This document shows positions 33,991 through 42,777 of a stretch of DNA of 50,592 bases, piece by piece; within the stretch, counting starts at the first letter, position 1; each line of letters opens with the position of its first letter. This DNA is from Rhodanobacter glycinis (lineage in GTDB: Bacteria > Pseudomonadota > Gammaproteobacteria > Xanthomonadales > Rhodanobacteraceae): contig NZ_RCZB01000009.1 in NCBI RefSeq assembly GCF_006438785.1, forward strand, positions 1-50,592, written 5' to 3'. The position numbers and the translations under genes are program-made. The notes below the pieces were generated by a model, which searched no databases, had not been told where the DNA came from, and worked only from the letters and a program-made list of their open reading frames with translations.

Positions 33991-34371
33991 CTACTCATCG
34001 ATCTGAAAGGCGTGATTCGCACTCATTATTTCTGAAATAGGCAACACATCGCCATAAAAACTCGCTTCTAAAAAATCAACGCCGCCGACTGAAGTTAAGA
34101 ACAAAAGAAAATCCCCACCTGTTGGCAATCCGGGGTGATTAACATGGATGCTAACTTGACGCGGCAAGCTCTCAAATTCACTTAGCAAACTGTTATCGTT
34201 GAAATGCAGATAGAATCCAGCACACCTTTCTTTATTTAAGACATCCAAGCTAAATTTTCTGCTCTTAACGACCAAAGATTCGACAATGTGTTTAGTCAAG
34301 CCTGGTGTATGGAAATGAAGATCAAGTATCTTCACTATGATATCTTTTTCAAGTGGAGACATATTAATCAT
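33991..34371 (-). CDS. Probable immunity protein of the RHS toxin
   Basis: 126 residues, acidic and soluble, with no family that I recognise. It begins with ATG 34371, overlapping the TGA of the RHS gene as ATGA, the usual arrangement of polymorphic toxin and immunity genes. The DNA is clearly richer in A+T than the surrounding GC-rich genes, as is the toxin-encoding end of the RHS gene; both parts probably came in together by horizontal transfer. Function as antitoxin is inferred from place, size and composition. Confidence 0.7.
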   Translation of the reverse strand: MINMSPLEKDIIVKILDLHFHTPGLTKHIVESLVVKSRKFSLDVLNKERCAGFYLHFNDNSLLSEFESLPRQVSIHVNHPGLPTGGDFLLFLTSVGGVDFLEASFYGDVLPISEIMSANHAFQIDE

Positions 34372-36338
34372 GGGATATATGCCGTCCCTAATCTAAACAA
34401 GCCATTCACCCCAACTCCTGACACTGTAATGTCAATTCCATTTACATTCACTACAAACACTGTCTTGACTCCGTCTGCTGCGCCCGAAAATGACTTTATC
34501 GCAGCATCTGTAATTTGCTTCAGTGCCTGCCCTTTGGATCCGCATGTCTTAACAACGGCATCTAATTTGTGCCCGGGATCATTAAATATATGATTGATCT
34601 TGTTCGCATTGGCGGCCGCACGGCTCAGTGCACCGTTGTCCGATACACCCGCTGCCTCCTCAAGCATTTCGATTTGATCAACGTTTCCTTCAAGGATCGC
34701 GTTTTCCAATGCAGTGACTGGACTAGGCTGATCTGGATTAACTAGGCCGAGCGGATCGACATAGCTCAGCGGGTTGTTCCCGACATAGGCGTAAGTGTTG
34801 ACCCCACCCCCCAACCCGATCGGGTCACTCTCCACATACCGCCCCAGCCCCGACTTGTAATCCCTAAACCCGTTATTCCACGCCGACGTCTCCACATCAT
34901 AGTACTGCCCCGGGAAGCCCAGATTCAGCACGATGCCCGCATTCGTGACTTTCTGCGTGAACGCGAAGTTCTGCGCCCGCCACACCACCGCGCCGCTGCC
35001 ATCCGTCACCGCTTCCGGCCGCCCTGTTTGGTCGTCGTGAATCGCGTAGCGCTGACCGCCGGCCACACGCCCAATCAACCGTCCGTTGAGCCATACGTAG
35101 TCGATCCAGCCGCCACTGCTATATTCTGCCAGCATCGCGCCGCCACGGTCCGGCGCGAAGTAACTGGTCCCCGCCGCCCCCGACTTGCGCAGCCGCTGCC
35201 CTTCCGGGTTCACGTAGTAAGCCATGCCACCGGCGCTGTCCATCCGGTTGAACGCGTCGTAGTGATAGGTGGCCGCGCCCGCTACCGTCGTCGTGTTGCC
35301 CTTGGCGTCGTAGCCGTACGACTGCGCGCCAACGCTGGCGAGTTGGTTGCTGGTAGGGCTCACCGTGCTGGGCGTCGAAGTGCCGTTGACCACCTGGCTG
35401 GTGCGGTTGCCGTTGAGGTCGTACTGGTAGCTTTCAATGTCTGCTCCGCTGTATAGCGAGAGCAGGCGCGACTCGTCGTCGTAGCCGAAATTCTGGCTCA
35501 CCGAGCCATCAACGCCGTTGGTGACCGCGACGATGCGGTCGACAGCGTCATAGCTGAAGTCCAGACTCTGCACGCTTCCCGCGCTGATGCCGGTCAAGCG
35601 GCCGTCGGTGTCGTAGTTGAGCGAGTTGACCACGCCGTTGCTGGACGTCCAACTGCTCATGCCGGCATTCATCGGTAGGTACGTGATGGCGCTGGCGCCG
35701 GAGACGTTAGTGCCGCCCACGTTGAGCGTGATACCCGAGACGACGCCTTGAGTGTAGCTATAGATGGCCTGGTTACCATCGGGGTAGACCACGCTGGCTA
35801 TCTGGCCGAGCGAGTTGTAGCTGTAACCCAGCGAGTACGTGGTGCCGCTGATGGAGAAGCCGCGACCGGTGAGCCAGCCTTCGGGGCTATAGCTGTAGGA
35901 CGTGGTGCCGGTAGCGTCAGCCGCGGCGCACAGCCTGCCGAGACCGTGGGTGCAGGTGTCGTAAGTGAAGGTCTGGGTCTGGCCTCCGGCAGTGACGCTG
36001 GTGATGCGATTGAGCCCGTCGTAACCGTAGCTGGTCAGGGTGTTGTCGGCGCGGGTCATGTTGCTAAGCCGGCCGTAGCCGTCATAGTTGTAGGTGGTGG
36101 TGCCGGTATCCGGACTCACCCGTTGCCACAACTGACCCAGGCCATCGTAGGCATAGGTCGTGACCAACTGGCGCGGATCAGTGACGCTGGCGACGTGGTC
36201 ACCGGCGTCGTAGGTGTACTGGGTGACCGTGGTCGTGGCCAGCGCCGGCATGGCGACGCCGAAACTCCCCAAGACAAACAACAGCGCCAGACCGGTGTTG
36301 CGCCCCATGCCACGCACCAATGCATTCCTGCTATTCAT
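34368..36338 (-). CDS. Exported RHS-repeat protein with a C-terminal toxin-like domain
   Basis: 656 residues. ATG at 36338 behind a strong GAGGGAA site, followed by a signal peptide (1-34, ending AMPALA), so the upstream in-frame extension to 36518 is not used. It then has a series of YD/RHS repeats (YDGLGQLWQRVSPDTG, YDGLNRITSVT, YDLNGNRTSQ and others) and the RHS-associated core (YFAPDRGG, GFPGQYYDVETSAWNNGFRDYKSGLGRYVESDPIGL in parts) ending in DPLGL, the usual cut-off point. The last 124 residues (DNA 34371-34742) differ in composition and hold an INHIF...H motif and end RLGTAYIP. I cannot assign it to a known toxin family, but two histidines with this layout recall small nuclease toxins. 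Confidence 0.88.
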   Translation of the reverse strand: MNSRNALVRGMGRNTGLALLFVLGSFGVAMPALATTTVTQYTYDAGDHVASVTDPRQLVTTYAYDGLGQLWQRVSPDTGTTTYNYDGYGRLSNMTRADNTLTSYGYDGLNRITSVTAGGQTQTFTYDTCTHGLGRLCAAADATGTTSYSYSPEGWLTGRGFSISGTTYSLGYSYNSLGQIASVVYPDGNQAIYSYTQGVVSGITLNVGGTNVSGASAITYLPMNAGMSSWTSSNGVVNSLNYDTDGRLTGISAGSVQSLDFSYDAVDRIVAVTNGVDGSVSQNFGYDDESRLLSLYSGADIESYQYDLNGNRTSQVVNGTSTPSTVSPTSNQLASVGAQSYGYDAKGNTTTVAGAATYHYDAFNRMDSAGGMAYYVNPEGQRLRKSGAAGTSYFAPDRGGAMLAEYSSGGWIDYVWLNGRLIGRVAGGQRYAIHDDQTGRPEAVTDGSGAVVWRAQNFAFTQKVTNAGIVLNLGFPGQYYDVETSAWNNGFRDYKSGLGRYVESDPIGLGGGVNTYAYVGNNPLSYVDPLGLVNPDQPSPVTALENAILEGNVDQIEMLEEAAGVSDNGALSRAAANANKINHIFNDPGHKLDAVVKTCGSKGQALKQITDAAIKSFSGAADGVKTVFVVNVNGIDITVSGVGVNGLFRLGTAYIP

Positions 36339-36469
36339 GAGTTCCCTCGTAAGCGTCCCGTGACGCCACCTTGATGGCTCGCGCTGATGCCAGCCTGGTT
36401 CGATCGCCAGCTGCAGGATCGCCTCGGCGACGGTTGTCGCGTAAGGGCGCCCTTTCATCGGCCCCGCCT

Positions 36470-39400
36470 TCACTGATTCACCGTGGTCGGTGTCACCGGC
36501 GCGCTCCACGCCGAGCACCCACTCGCATTACACGCCTGGAGCGTGACCGAGAGGGTCGGTCCACCCACGTAGAATTCGGGTATGGATGTTGTCGTTGTGG
36601 TTGTTGTGCCGCAGACGCCACTTTGCTGGCAGTTCTGGAAGTTGTAACTCGAAGCAGTGGCCACGACTGGCCATGACGCGGCCAGCGAGTATCTCGTTGG
36701 TGGCCGCATGGTTCTGTCATAGGTGGCATAAAGCGTGGCAGACAGCCCGGTCGGCGTTGCAGGCACCAGAAGAACACTGATGCTGCCCGTACCGCTCCAT
36801 GGCCCACATCCGCCCGCATTGCATGCCTGGACGTGGTAGCCATAAGTGCCGTTGCCCTTGCCGCTGGCACCCCAACTGCTGCTGCCATTGGCCTGCACCG
36901 TGGTCCAGCCACCGCCGTTGACCTGCTGCTGCAAGGTGTAGCTGGTCGCCCCGCCCACACCCGTCCAGCTCACGGTGTAACTGCCATTGATGCTGGTCGC
37001 CGGCAAGCTGATCGCCGGGGCGCTGGCGGGTGGGAGCGTGACGATAACCGTGCCACTAGCTTTGAGAACGCCGTTCCAGCCGCTGGCATTGGTGGCCGCC
37101 ACCCAATAGTTGTAGTTGCCCGAAACGCTTGCCTGCATGGTCGTCGTGGTCCCAGCTCCGCTATAGACCTGCCGCCAGTCGGTGCTATTGATCTCTTGGT
37201 AGAGGTCATAGCCGGTCGCTGTCGCACTGGCCGCCCAGCTGATGGTGATGGGGCCGTTGCTGGCCGCCGGCACACTGATGCTGGCCGGCGTCGGCGGCGG
37301 CGGAATCAATAGCACGGTCACACTGGCCACGCTGCTCCACGGGCTACAACCAGAACTGTTGCAGGCCCGCACGTGGTAGCCGTAGCTGCCGTTGCTCTTG
37401 CCGCTGGCGGCCCAACTGGTGGCGGCGCTGCTCTGAACCGTCGCCCAGGCGCCGCCGTTGACTTGCTCCTGCAAGATGTAGCTGGTGGCGCCGCTGACCG
37501 TGCCCCAACTCACGCTGTAGCTGCCATTGCTGCTGTTCGCCGGCGCGCTGAGGGCAGGCGCGGCGCTGGGCAACAGTGGGCTGGCGCCACCGCTCGAGGT
37601 TTTGCGGGTCAACCGATTGAGCGCGTCGTACTGAATGCTGACGGAGTGACCCGCGGCATCGGTGGCCGAGATCACGTTGCCATTGCCGTCGTAGCCATAG
37701 GTCAGCGTCTGGCCATGCATGCCCAAGCGCTGATGGACACGCCCCAGTACGTCGTAGCTGAGCGTCTCGGACAGGCTGGTGGTGCCATTGCGCGAGGCGG
37801 TATGACCGGTGACGTCACCGTTGGCGTCGTAGCTGAAGCTCTCGGTGGAGGTCCCGTCCTTGTCGTTGCACACGATGGTGGCGATACGCGTCGTTGTCGC
37901 GTTACGGTTCCAAGTGGTGACTTTGCCATCCGGGTCGGTTTCGCCGGCTGGCAGGCCGAAACCGTCATAGACGTATGTCCAGGTCGCCGCCACGCCGTTG
38001 GGATGCCGGACGATGCTGGCAATCCGGCCACGTGCGTCGTAGGTGTAATCGGTTGTATCGCCATTCGGGCCGACGACCGTTCCGGGCTTGCCCAGCGCGT
38101 TGTAGTTGCTGTAGATGGTGGTCTGGCCGAGGCCGTTGGCGACGGCGGTCACACGCCCGAAGGTGTCATAGGTGACGACCTCTGTGTTGCTGCCCGACGG
38201 AGGCGTGACCGTCAGAGTCTTCACCAGGCCGTTGCCGTAGAACGTCCGGGTATAGGTCGTGGTGAGCGCTTGGTTTGCGTTGCCGCGCCCCGACAGGTTG
38301 GTCGCCACTTCGGACGCCATGAGATTTTGCGCGTCGTAGGTATAGGCTGTCTTTGACCAGCCCTCGACCGTGACGGACAACAGCCGATCCGTACCCGGTG
38401 CGGTATCCCAGACATAGTCCGTGGTGCGCTGTACGGACGTTCCGAACGCCTCGACCTTTTTCTGCAGCAGCCCGCTGGCGTCGTAGGTGTACTGGGTGAC
38501 GTTGCCGTTGTTGTCCGTGGACGACTGCATGAAGCCGTTGGCGTCGTAGGCATTGCTGGCAAAGGTGGCCGCGCAGCCTTCAGAGGCTTGCCCCGCGATG
38601 GAAACCAGCAGCCCGGCGCTGTTGAACTGGTAGACGCTCACGTGGTTCAGTGGGCTGGTCACCGTCGCCATCGGTCCCGTGGCGTTCGAGCCATAAACCA
38701 TCGAAGTCTTTTCGCTACCGTCGGCCAGACTGGTCATGTTGGCGCGGCCGGCACTGTCATAAGTGGTGACGTCATGGGCCACGCCGTTGTAGTCGACCTC
38801 GGCCATTTGAGCCACGACACCGGTCATGGTGTCGTCTGGCAGATATTTGTACGAAATCGTGGTGCTTGGAGATCCCGGAAGCGTTTCGGAACTGATCACA
38901 CCGAGATGGCTGACGGGGTTCGTGAAGCCATCCCATACCCCGACGGTCGACTGGTAGACGTACACGTCACCGGCGGGATCGGTCACATTGATCTGCTTGG
39001 CCGACCCGTAGGTTCCACCCGATCCAGCGACCAAGGCGACCTTGAATGACGTCCCATTCGTGTGCGTGACGACGGTGGTGTTGCCGTCGGGATGGGTCAG
39101 TGTCCAGCCGATGCCTGAAGAGTCCTTGATCGAAAGCAGATTGCCCTGGCTGTCGAAGGTCAGCGCCTGGGCGTTTTCATCGCGCAAGGTGTAGGTGCCA
39201 TCGCCATTGTTCGTCAGCGTGGCGGTACCCACGGCATTGAAGGGGCCAGGAACGGGCTCCCCGTCCGGTGCCCCGAAAAAGGCCGTCGTGGACTGGAAAT
39301 TCAGACTGGATCCGTCGGGCCGTGTAAAGGTCACCGGTCCGCAACGAATGGGGCGATCCGGATTACCCCCCGTACTCTCCGAATAACAGATGAGATCCAG

Positions 39401-40000
39401 TTTGTAATCCAGATTGGTGGTCCACGTTCCCACGCTCGTCGTGCATGGCGAGCTGGTACCCACACAGGAATAACGGGAGTTGTAATACTTTTCGAAAGTC
39501 AGGCCCATTTCGCCGGGTTCGACGAAATCGGTGATCGTGTCTACTTTGGCGCCGGAACTCAGGATGACCGGGTCGCCCTTTCTGCCTGGACAGGGGTTGG
39601 GGTCGTTCTTCTTTTGGGCTGCAGAGTCTTTGTTGACGGACGTATGGGCGGTACCACCGCCGTGCGGACCTATATTCCCATCCGGGCCCGCGGCATGGTC
39701 GCTGCCGCCACCGCCGTCGCCATACCAAGTCCAATCGCAAAATCCAGGCGTAACTAGCGGAGGGCCACCAGCAACACTCGTACTGGTAGGCCCGTAACAC
39801 TTGACGGCATAAACCGCCTGCGATGGTCGCGGAAAACATAAAAGAAGAAATGCAACCGCGAGTAGAGCGCCAAAGTGCAAGGCCGTCATTCGAACCCATG
39901 GCCATAGCGCACTGGCTCTGAAGTTTCCTCCTTTGTCTTGTATCGCAGTCGAAGCCCACGCGACTGCCGATAGGCAGTTCCCTTGCCAATTCAACTTCAT
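36470..40000 (-). CDS. Exported YD-repeat (RHS-like) protein with C-terminal fibronectin type III modules
   Basis: 1176 residues. ATG at 40000 behind AGGGGAA; a long signal peptide or membrane segment at about 37-65 (ALHFGALLAVAFLLLCFPRPSQA). A DUF6531-like region at about 140-200 (GDPVILSSGAKVDTITDF, then LTFEKYYNSRYS), then many YD repeats (YDANGFMQSSTDNNGNVTQYTYD and similar) until about residue 800. It closes with four FN3-like modules (about 810-1176), three sharing the pattern ACNxxGCxxWS. It lacks the RHS core and toxin region; the next gene, 131 bases on, supplies them. The two may act together or be the halves of an ancestral longer RHS protein. The FN3 modules share so much sequence that recombination between them is possible. 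Confidence 0.9.
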   Translation of the reverse strand: MKLNWQGNCLSAVAWASTAIQDKGGNFRASALWPWVRMTALHFGALLAVAFLLLCFPRPSQAVYAVKCYGPTSTSVAGGPPLVTPGFCDWTWYGDGGGGSDHAAGPDGNIGPHGGGTAHTSVNKDSAAQKKNDPNPCPGRKGDPVILSSGAKVDTITDFVEPGEMGLTFEKYYNSRYSCVGTSSPCTTSVGTWTTNLDYKLDLICYSESTGGNPDRPIRCGPVTFTRPDGSSLNFQSTTAFFGAPDGEPVPGPFNAVGTATLTNNGDGTYTLRDENAQALTFDSQGNLLSIKDSSGIGWTLTHPDGNTTVVTHTNGTSFKVALVAGSGGTYGSAKQINVTDPAGDVYVYQSTVGVWDGFTNPVSHLGVISSETLPGSPSTTISYKYLPDDTMTGVVAQMAEVDYNGVAHDVTTYDSAGRANMTSLADGSEKTSMVYGSNATGPMATVTSPLNHVSVYQFNSAGLLVSIAGQASEGCAATFASNAYDANGFMQSSTDNNGNVTQYTYDASGLLQKKVEAFGTSVQRTTDYVWDTAPGTDRLLSVTVEGWSKTAYTYDAQNLMASEVATNLSGRGNANQALTTTYTRTFYGNGLVKTLTVTPPSGSNTEVVTYDTFGRVTAVANGLGQTTIYSNYNALGKPGTVVGPNGDTTDYTYDARGRIASIVRHPNGVAATWTYVYDGFGLPAGETDPDGKVTTWNRNATTTRIATIVCNDKDGTSTESFSYDANGDVTGHTASRNGTTSLSETLSYDVLGRVHQRLGMHGQTLTYGYDGNGNVISATDAAGHSVSIQYDALNRLTRKTSSGGASPLLPSAAPALSAPANSSNGSYSVSWGTVSGATSYILQEQVNGGAWATVQSSAATSWAASGKSNGSYGYHVRACNSSGCSPWSSVASVTVLLIPPPPTPASISVPAASNGPITISWAASATATGYDLYQEINSTDWRQVYSGAGTTTTMQASVSGNYNYWVAATNASGWNGVLKASGTVIVTLPPASAPAISLPATSINGSYTVSWTGVGGATSYTLQQQVNGGGWTTVQANGSSSWGASGKGNGTYGYHVQACNAGGCGPWSGTGSISVLLVPATPTGLSATLYATYDRTMRPPTRYSLAASWPVVATASSYNFQNCQQSGVCGTTTTTTTSIPEFYVGGPTLSVTLQACNASGCSAWSAPVTPTTVNQ

Positions 40001-40398
40001 GTGTTTCCCCTGTCCGACATCGCGCCAGATTCCCTGCGAGGAGATTCGAACTTCGATTACCGAATTGTCAACGAGCAAGATATTGCTGGTGGATGGCAAA
40101 TAATTGCGAATGGCCTGGATGTCTTATGCAAGCGCACGTTGCGACAGATGGTCGCTATAGAGCTTCACAGATAGCACTCAGGCTGCCGAAACTTCACGCA
40201 GCGAAAGTGCACGCTCGCAATACATCGCTGATGCAGCCCGAAAATGCCGCGGATCCACGAGTGACATAACTTGATCAGGCAGTGCTCTATCCCCAGCAGC
40301 ACGTACTCCAATCAAAAATGTATTCCTGTACGGCTCATCGAGCTTGCAGGCAAGCCAACGATGAGTTCACCGCCTATTGCTCGTTTGGCACATGTTAC
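40001..40398. other. Intergenic region upstream of the RHS operon
   Basis: About 400 bases between the xerD stop and the RHS start. A TTGACA hexamer lies on the minus strand at 40066-40071, at a possible -35 position for the RHS genes, but no good -10 is seen at 17 bases. The rest shows no gene or RNA that I can support. The stretch is less GC-rich than the core genes. Confidence 0.4.
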
Positions 40399-41334
40399 TC
40401 AACCGCGCGGATGATGCTGCGCATGCAGCCGCTTCAGCCCTTCCTTCGCCACCAGCGTATAGATCTGCGTGGTGCTGAGCGAGCTGTGGCCGAGCAACAT
40501 CTGTAGGGCGCGCAGGTCGGCGCCGTGGTTGAGCAAATGCGTGGCGAACGAATGGCGCAGCACGTGCGGGGAGATGCGTTTCGGGTTGATGCCGACCTTC
40601 AGCGCGTAGCGTTTCACCAGGGTCCAGAACATCTGCCGGGTCATGCCTTCGCCGCGTTTGCTGAGGAACAGCGCCATCGGTTGCCGGCCTTTGGCCAGCG
40701 CCGGCCGCACGTCGGCCAGATACGCGCCGATGCGTTCCAGTGCCAGCTCGCCGACCGGCACCAGCCGATCCTTGCCGCCCTTGCCGGTGACGCGCAGCAC
40801 GCCCTGGCGCGTATTCAGCGCGGCCAGCGGCAGCTCGACCAGTTCGGACACGCGCAAGCCGGAGGCGTACATCAGCTCCAGCATCGCGCGATCGCGCAAG
40901 CCCAGCGTAGTGGTGATGTCGGGCGCATCGAGCAGGCTTTCGATCTCGCGTTCGGCCAGCGCCTTGGGCAGACTGCGCGGCATCTTCGGGCGCTCGATCA
41001 GCAAGGTCGGATCGGCAAAGCCCGGCTCGGTGCGCGCGAGGAATGCGTAGTAGCGACGGAATGCCGACTGTCGCCGCGCGATCGAGCGCACCGCGACGGA
41101 CTGCGCGCCGTGATACGCGGAAATATCCTCGCGTCGGGCCGTGTGCAGGTTGCGACTGCGGCCGGCCAGCCAGCCGGCCAGTGCTTCCAGATCGCGCCGA
41201 TACGCCTCCAGCGTGCGATCGGCCAGGCCGTCCTCCGACCACACCCGTTCGATGAACGCGGCGATGCTCTGTCGATCGGCTTCGGCGATACTGGCGCGCT
41301 TTTCTTCCTTCTCCATGCGCATGATGCTGGCCAT
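40399..41334 (-). CDS. xerD: Site-specific tyrosine recombinase XerD
   Basis: 311 residues. An N-terminal SAM-like core-binding domain (about 20-105) and a catalytic domain with all residues present: Arg161 (YASGLRVSE), Lys185/188 region (TGKGGKDR), His257 and Arg260 (HVLRHSF), His283 (LGHSS) and the nucleophile Tyr292 (QIYTLVA). The end KRLHAQHHPRG is typical of XerD rather than XerC. It resolves chromosome dimers at dif with XerC and FtsK. Start among several in-frame Met codons is uncertain (41334, 41322 or 41316). It is divergent from the RDD gene by 33 bases. Confidence 0.95.
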   Translation of the reverse strand: MASIMRMEKEEKRASIAEADRQSIAAFIERVWSEDGLADRTLEAYRRDLEALAGWLAGRSRNLHTARREDISAYHGAQSVAVRSIARRQSAFRRYYAFLARTEPGFADPTLLIERPKMPRSLPKALAEREIESLLDAPDITTTLGLRDRAMLELMYASGLRVSELVELPLAALNTRQGVLRVTGKGGKDRLVPVGELALERIGAYLADVRPALAKGRQPMALFLSKRGEGMTRQMFWTLVKRYALKVGINPKRISPHVLRHSFATHLLNHGADLRALQMLLGHSSLSTTQIYTLVAKEGLKRLHAQHHPRG

Positions 41335-41367
41335 TGCGCGCGTACTACGCAAGCGAACCGATAACCC

Positions 41368-41871
41368 ATGCCCGTGACCCTCGCCACCACCGATCTCCCG
41401 TGTCCGTTATGGCGCCGCCTGCTGGCGCTGGTCTATGACCTGCTGATCGTGGTGGCGATCGTGATGGTGGTGGGGCTGCTGTGCCAGCTGGCCACCGGCG
41501 GCCAGCTGATCCATACCGCAGGCAGGACGGTCGTGCCGATCTGGTACCAGCTGCTGCAGGCGCTGGTGGTGCTGGCGTACTTCATCAGCTCGTGGCGGCG
41601 CGGTGGGCAGACGGTCGGCATGCGGCCGTGGCGCATCCGGGTCACCCGCGACGATGGCGGCACGCCCTCCGTGCAGCAGGCGCTGATCCGCGCGCTGGTG
41701 GCGGCGGCGCCACTGGTGCTGTTGATGCTGGAACCAATGCTCGGTTTGCGGCCCACGTTGTGGACACTGCTGGGCGTGTGGGCCGCGTGGTTTGCAGTGG
41801 CCTTGTTCGATCCACGTCGGCGCGCGATCCATGATTTCGCCGCGCATACCGAGATCCGCCTGCTGGAATGA
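41368..41871 (+). CDS. RDD-family membrane protein
   Basis: 167 residues with the RDD pattern: Arg and Asp in WRRLLALVYDLLIVVAIVMVV, and Arg/Asp in the loop RVTRDDGG and at FDPRRRAIHDFAAHT. Three or four membrane segments (about 18-42, 57-77, 110-130, 133-150). The function is generally unknown, perhaps a transporter. The stop overlaps an ATG of the methyltransferase frame (ATGA at 41868-41871). Confidence 0.88.
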   Translation: MPVTLATTDLPCPLWRRLLALVYDLLIVVAIVMVVGLLCQLATGGQLIHTAGRTVVPIWYQLLQALVVLAYFISSWRRGGQTVGMRPWRIRVTRDDGGTPSVQQALIRALVAAAPLVLLMLEPMLGLRPTLWTLLGVWAAWFAVALFDPRRRAIHDFAAHTEIRLLE

Positions 41872-41918
41872 CCAGTCGCTTCACACTTTGCTCAGCGCGT
41901 AGAGGATTCAATCCCCCG

Positions 41919-42686
41919 ATGTCCCAGCCACGCCCCGCCGAGAGCCGCAGCGACGCCGAACTGATCCGCGCCAACCGCGGCTTCTACGAATCGTTGTGGG
42001 CCCAGGCGAAGCTGATCGGACCGGAGCGCTTCAATACCTGGCCGCTGCTGCGCGAACTGGCTGCCGCCGCGCCGCGTCGACTGGAAGTGGCGCCCGGCCT
42101 GCGCCCGCGACTGCCGTTGGACGGCACCTGCTTCGTCGACCTCAGCCACGCCGCCCTGCAGCGCCTGCGTGCGCACGGCGCCAACGCCGTGCACGGCATG
42201 ATCGGCGCGCTACCCTGCGCGAACGGCAGCTTCGAGCTGATCTGCGCGCTCGACATTCTCGAACACGTTGCCAATGACGACAGCGCGCTGGCCGAGCTGG
42301 CACGGGTGGCGACACCCGGTGCCAGCGTGCTGCTGTCGGTGCCCTTGCATCCGGAGGCGTGGACTGCGTTCGACGACTTCGTCGGCCACTGCCGTCGTTA
42401 CGAACCGGCCCAGATCATCACCAAACTCGCCCGACATGGTTTCATGATCGAACAGAGCGCGGTATATGGCATGCAGCCGAAATCCTCGCGCCTGCTCGAC
42501 CTCGGCCAGTGGTACCTGACGCACAAACGCGAGCGCGCGATGTGGTGGTACAACCGGGTGTTCATGCCGCTCGGCCTGCACTTCCAGAAACCCCTGCAAT
42601 GGCGCGATGGCCTGGGCGATACGCAAGGTGTCGATGAGCTGCTGCTGCGCTGTCGTTATCGCCCGGGCCCTGCGCCAAGTCACTGA
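41919..42686 (+). CDS. SAM-dependent methyltransferase (type 11-like)
   Basis: 255 residues. A Rossmann-type methyltransferase: LEVAPGLRPRLPL where the motif I glycine loop is usual, FVDLSHAALQRL for the acidic strand-2 region, GMIGALPCANGSFELICALDILEHVANDDSALAELARVATPGASVLLSVP (in parts) for motifs II-III of the Methyltransf_11 type. The motif I is degenerate (EVAPG in place of ExGxGxG), but the remainder fits. The substrate is unknown. The start at 41919 has GAGG about 11 bases ahead; the alternative 41868 overlaps the RDD stop. It precedes the PHB depolymerase gene by 91 bases. Confidence 0.85.
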   Translation: MSQPRPAESRSDAELIRANRGFYESLWAQAKLIGPERFNTWPLLRELAAAAPRRLEVAPGLRPRLPLDGTCFVDLSHAALQRLRAHGANAVHGMIGALPCANGSFELICALDILEHVANDDSALAELARVATPGASVLLSVPLHPEAWTAFDDFVGHCRRYEPAQIITKLARHGFMIEQSAVYGMQPKSSRLLDLGQWYLTHKRERAMWWYNRVFMPLGLHFQKPLQWRDGLGDTQGVDELLLRCRYRPGPAPSH

Positions 42687-42777
42687 TTGAGCTGGGTGCC
42701 CGCTTTTGCGGCATCGCAACACGCATGCCGGGAACGGCGCTAATATGGCTCTTTCGTCTCCCGGCAAACCCACTCCG

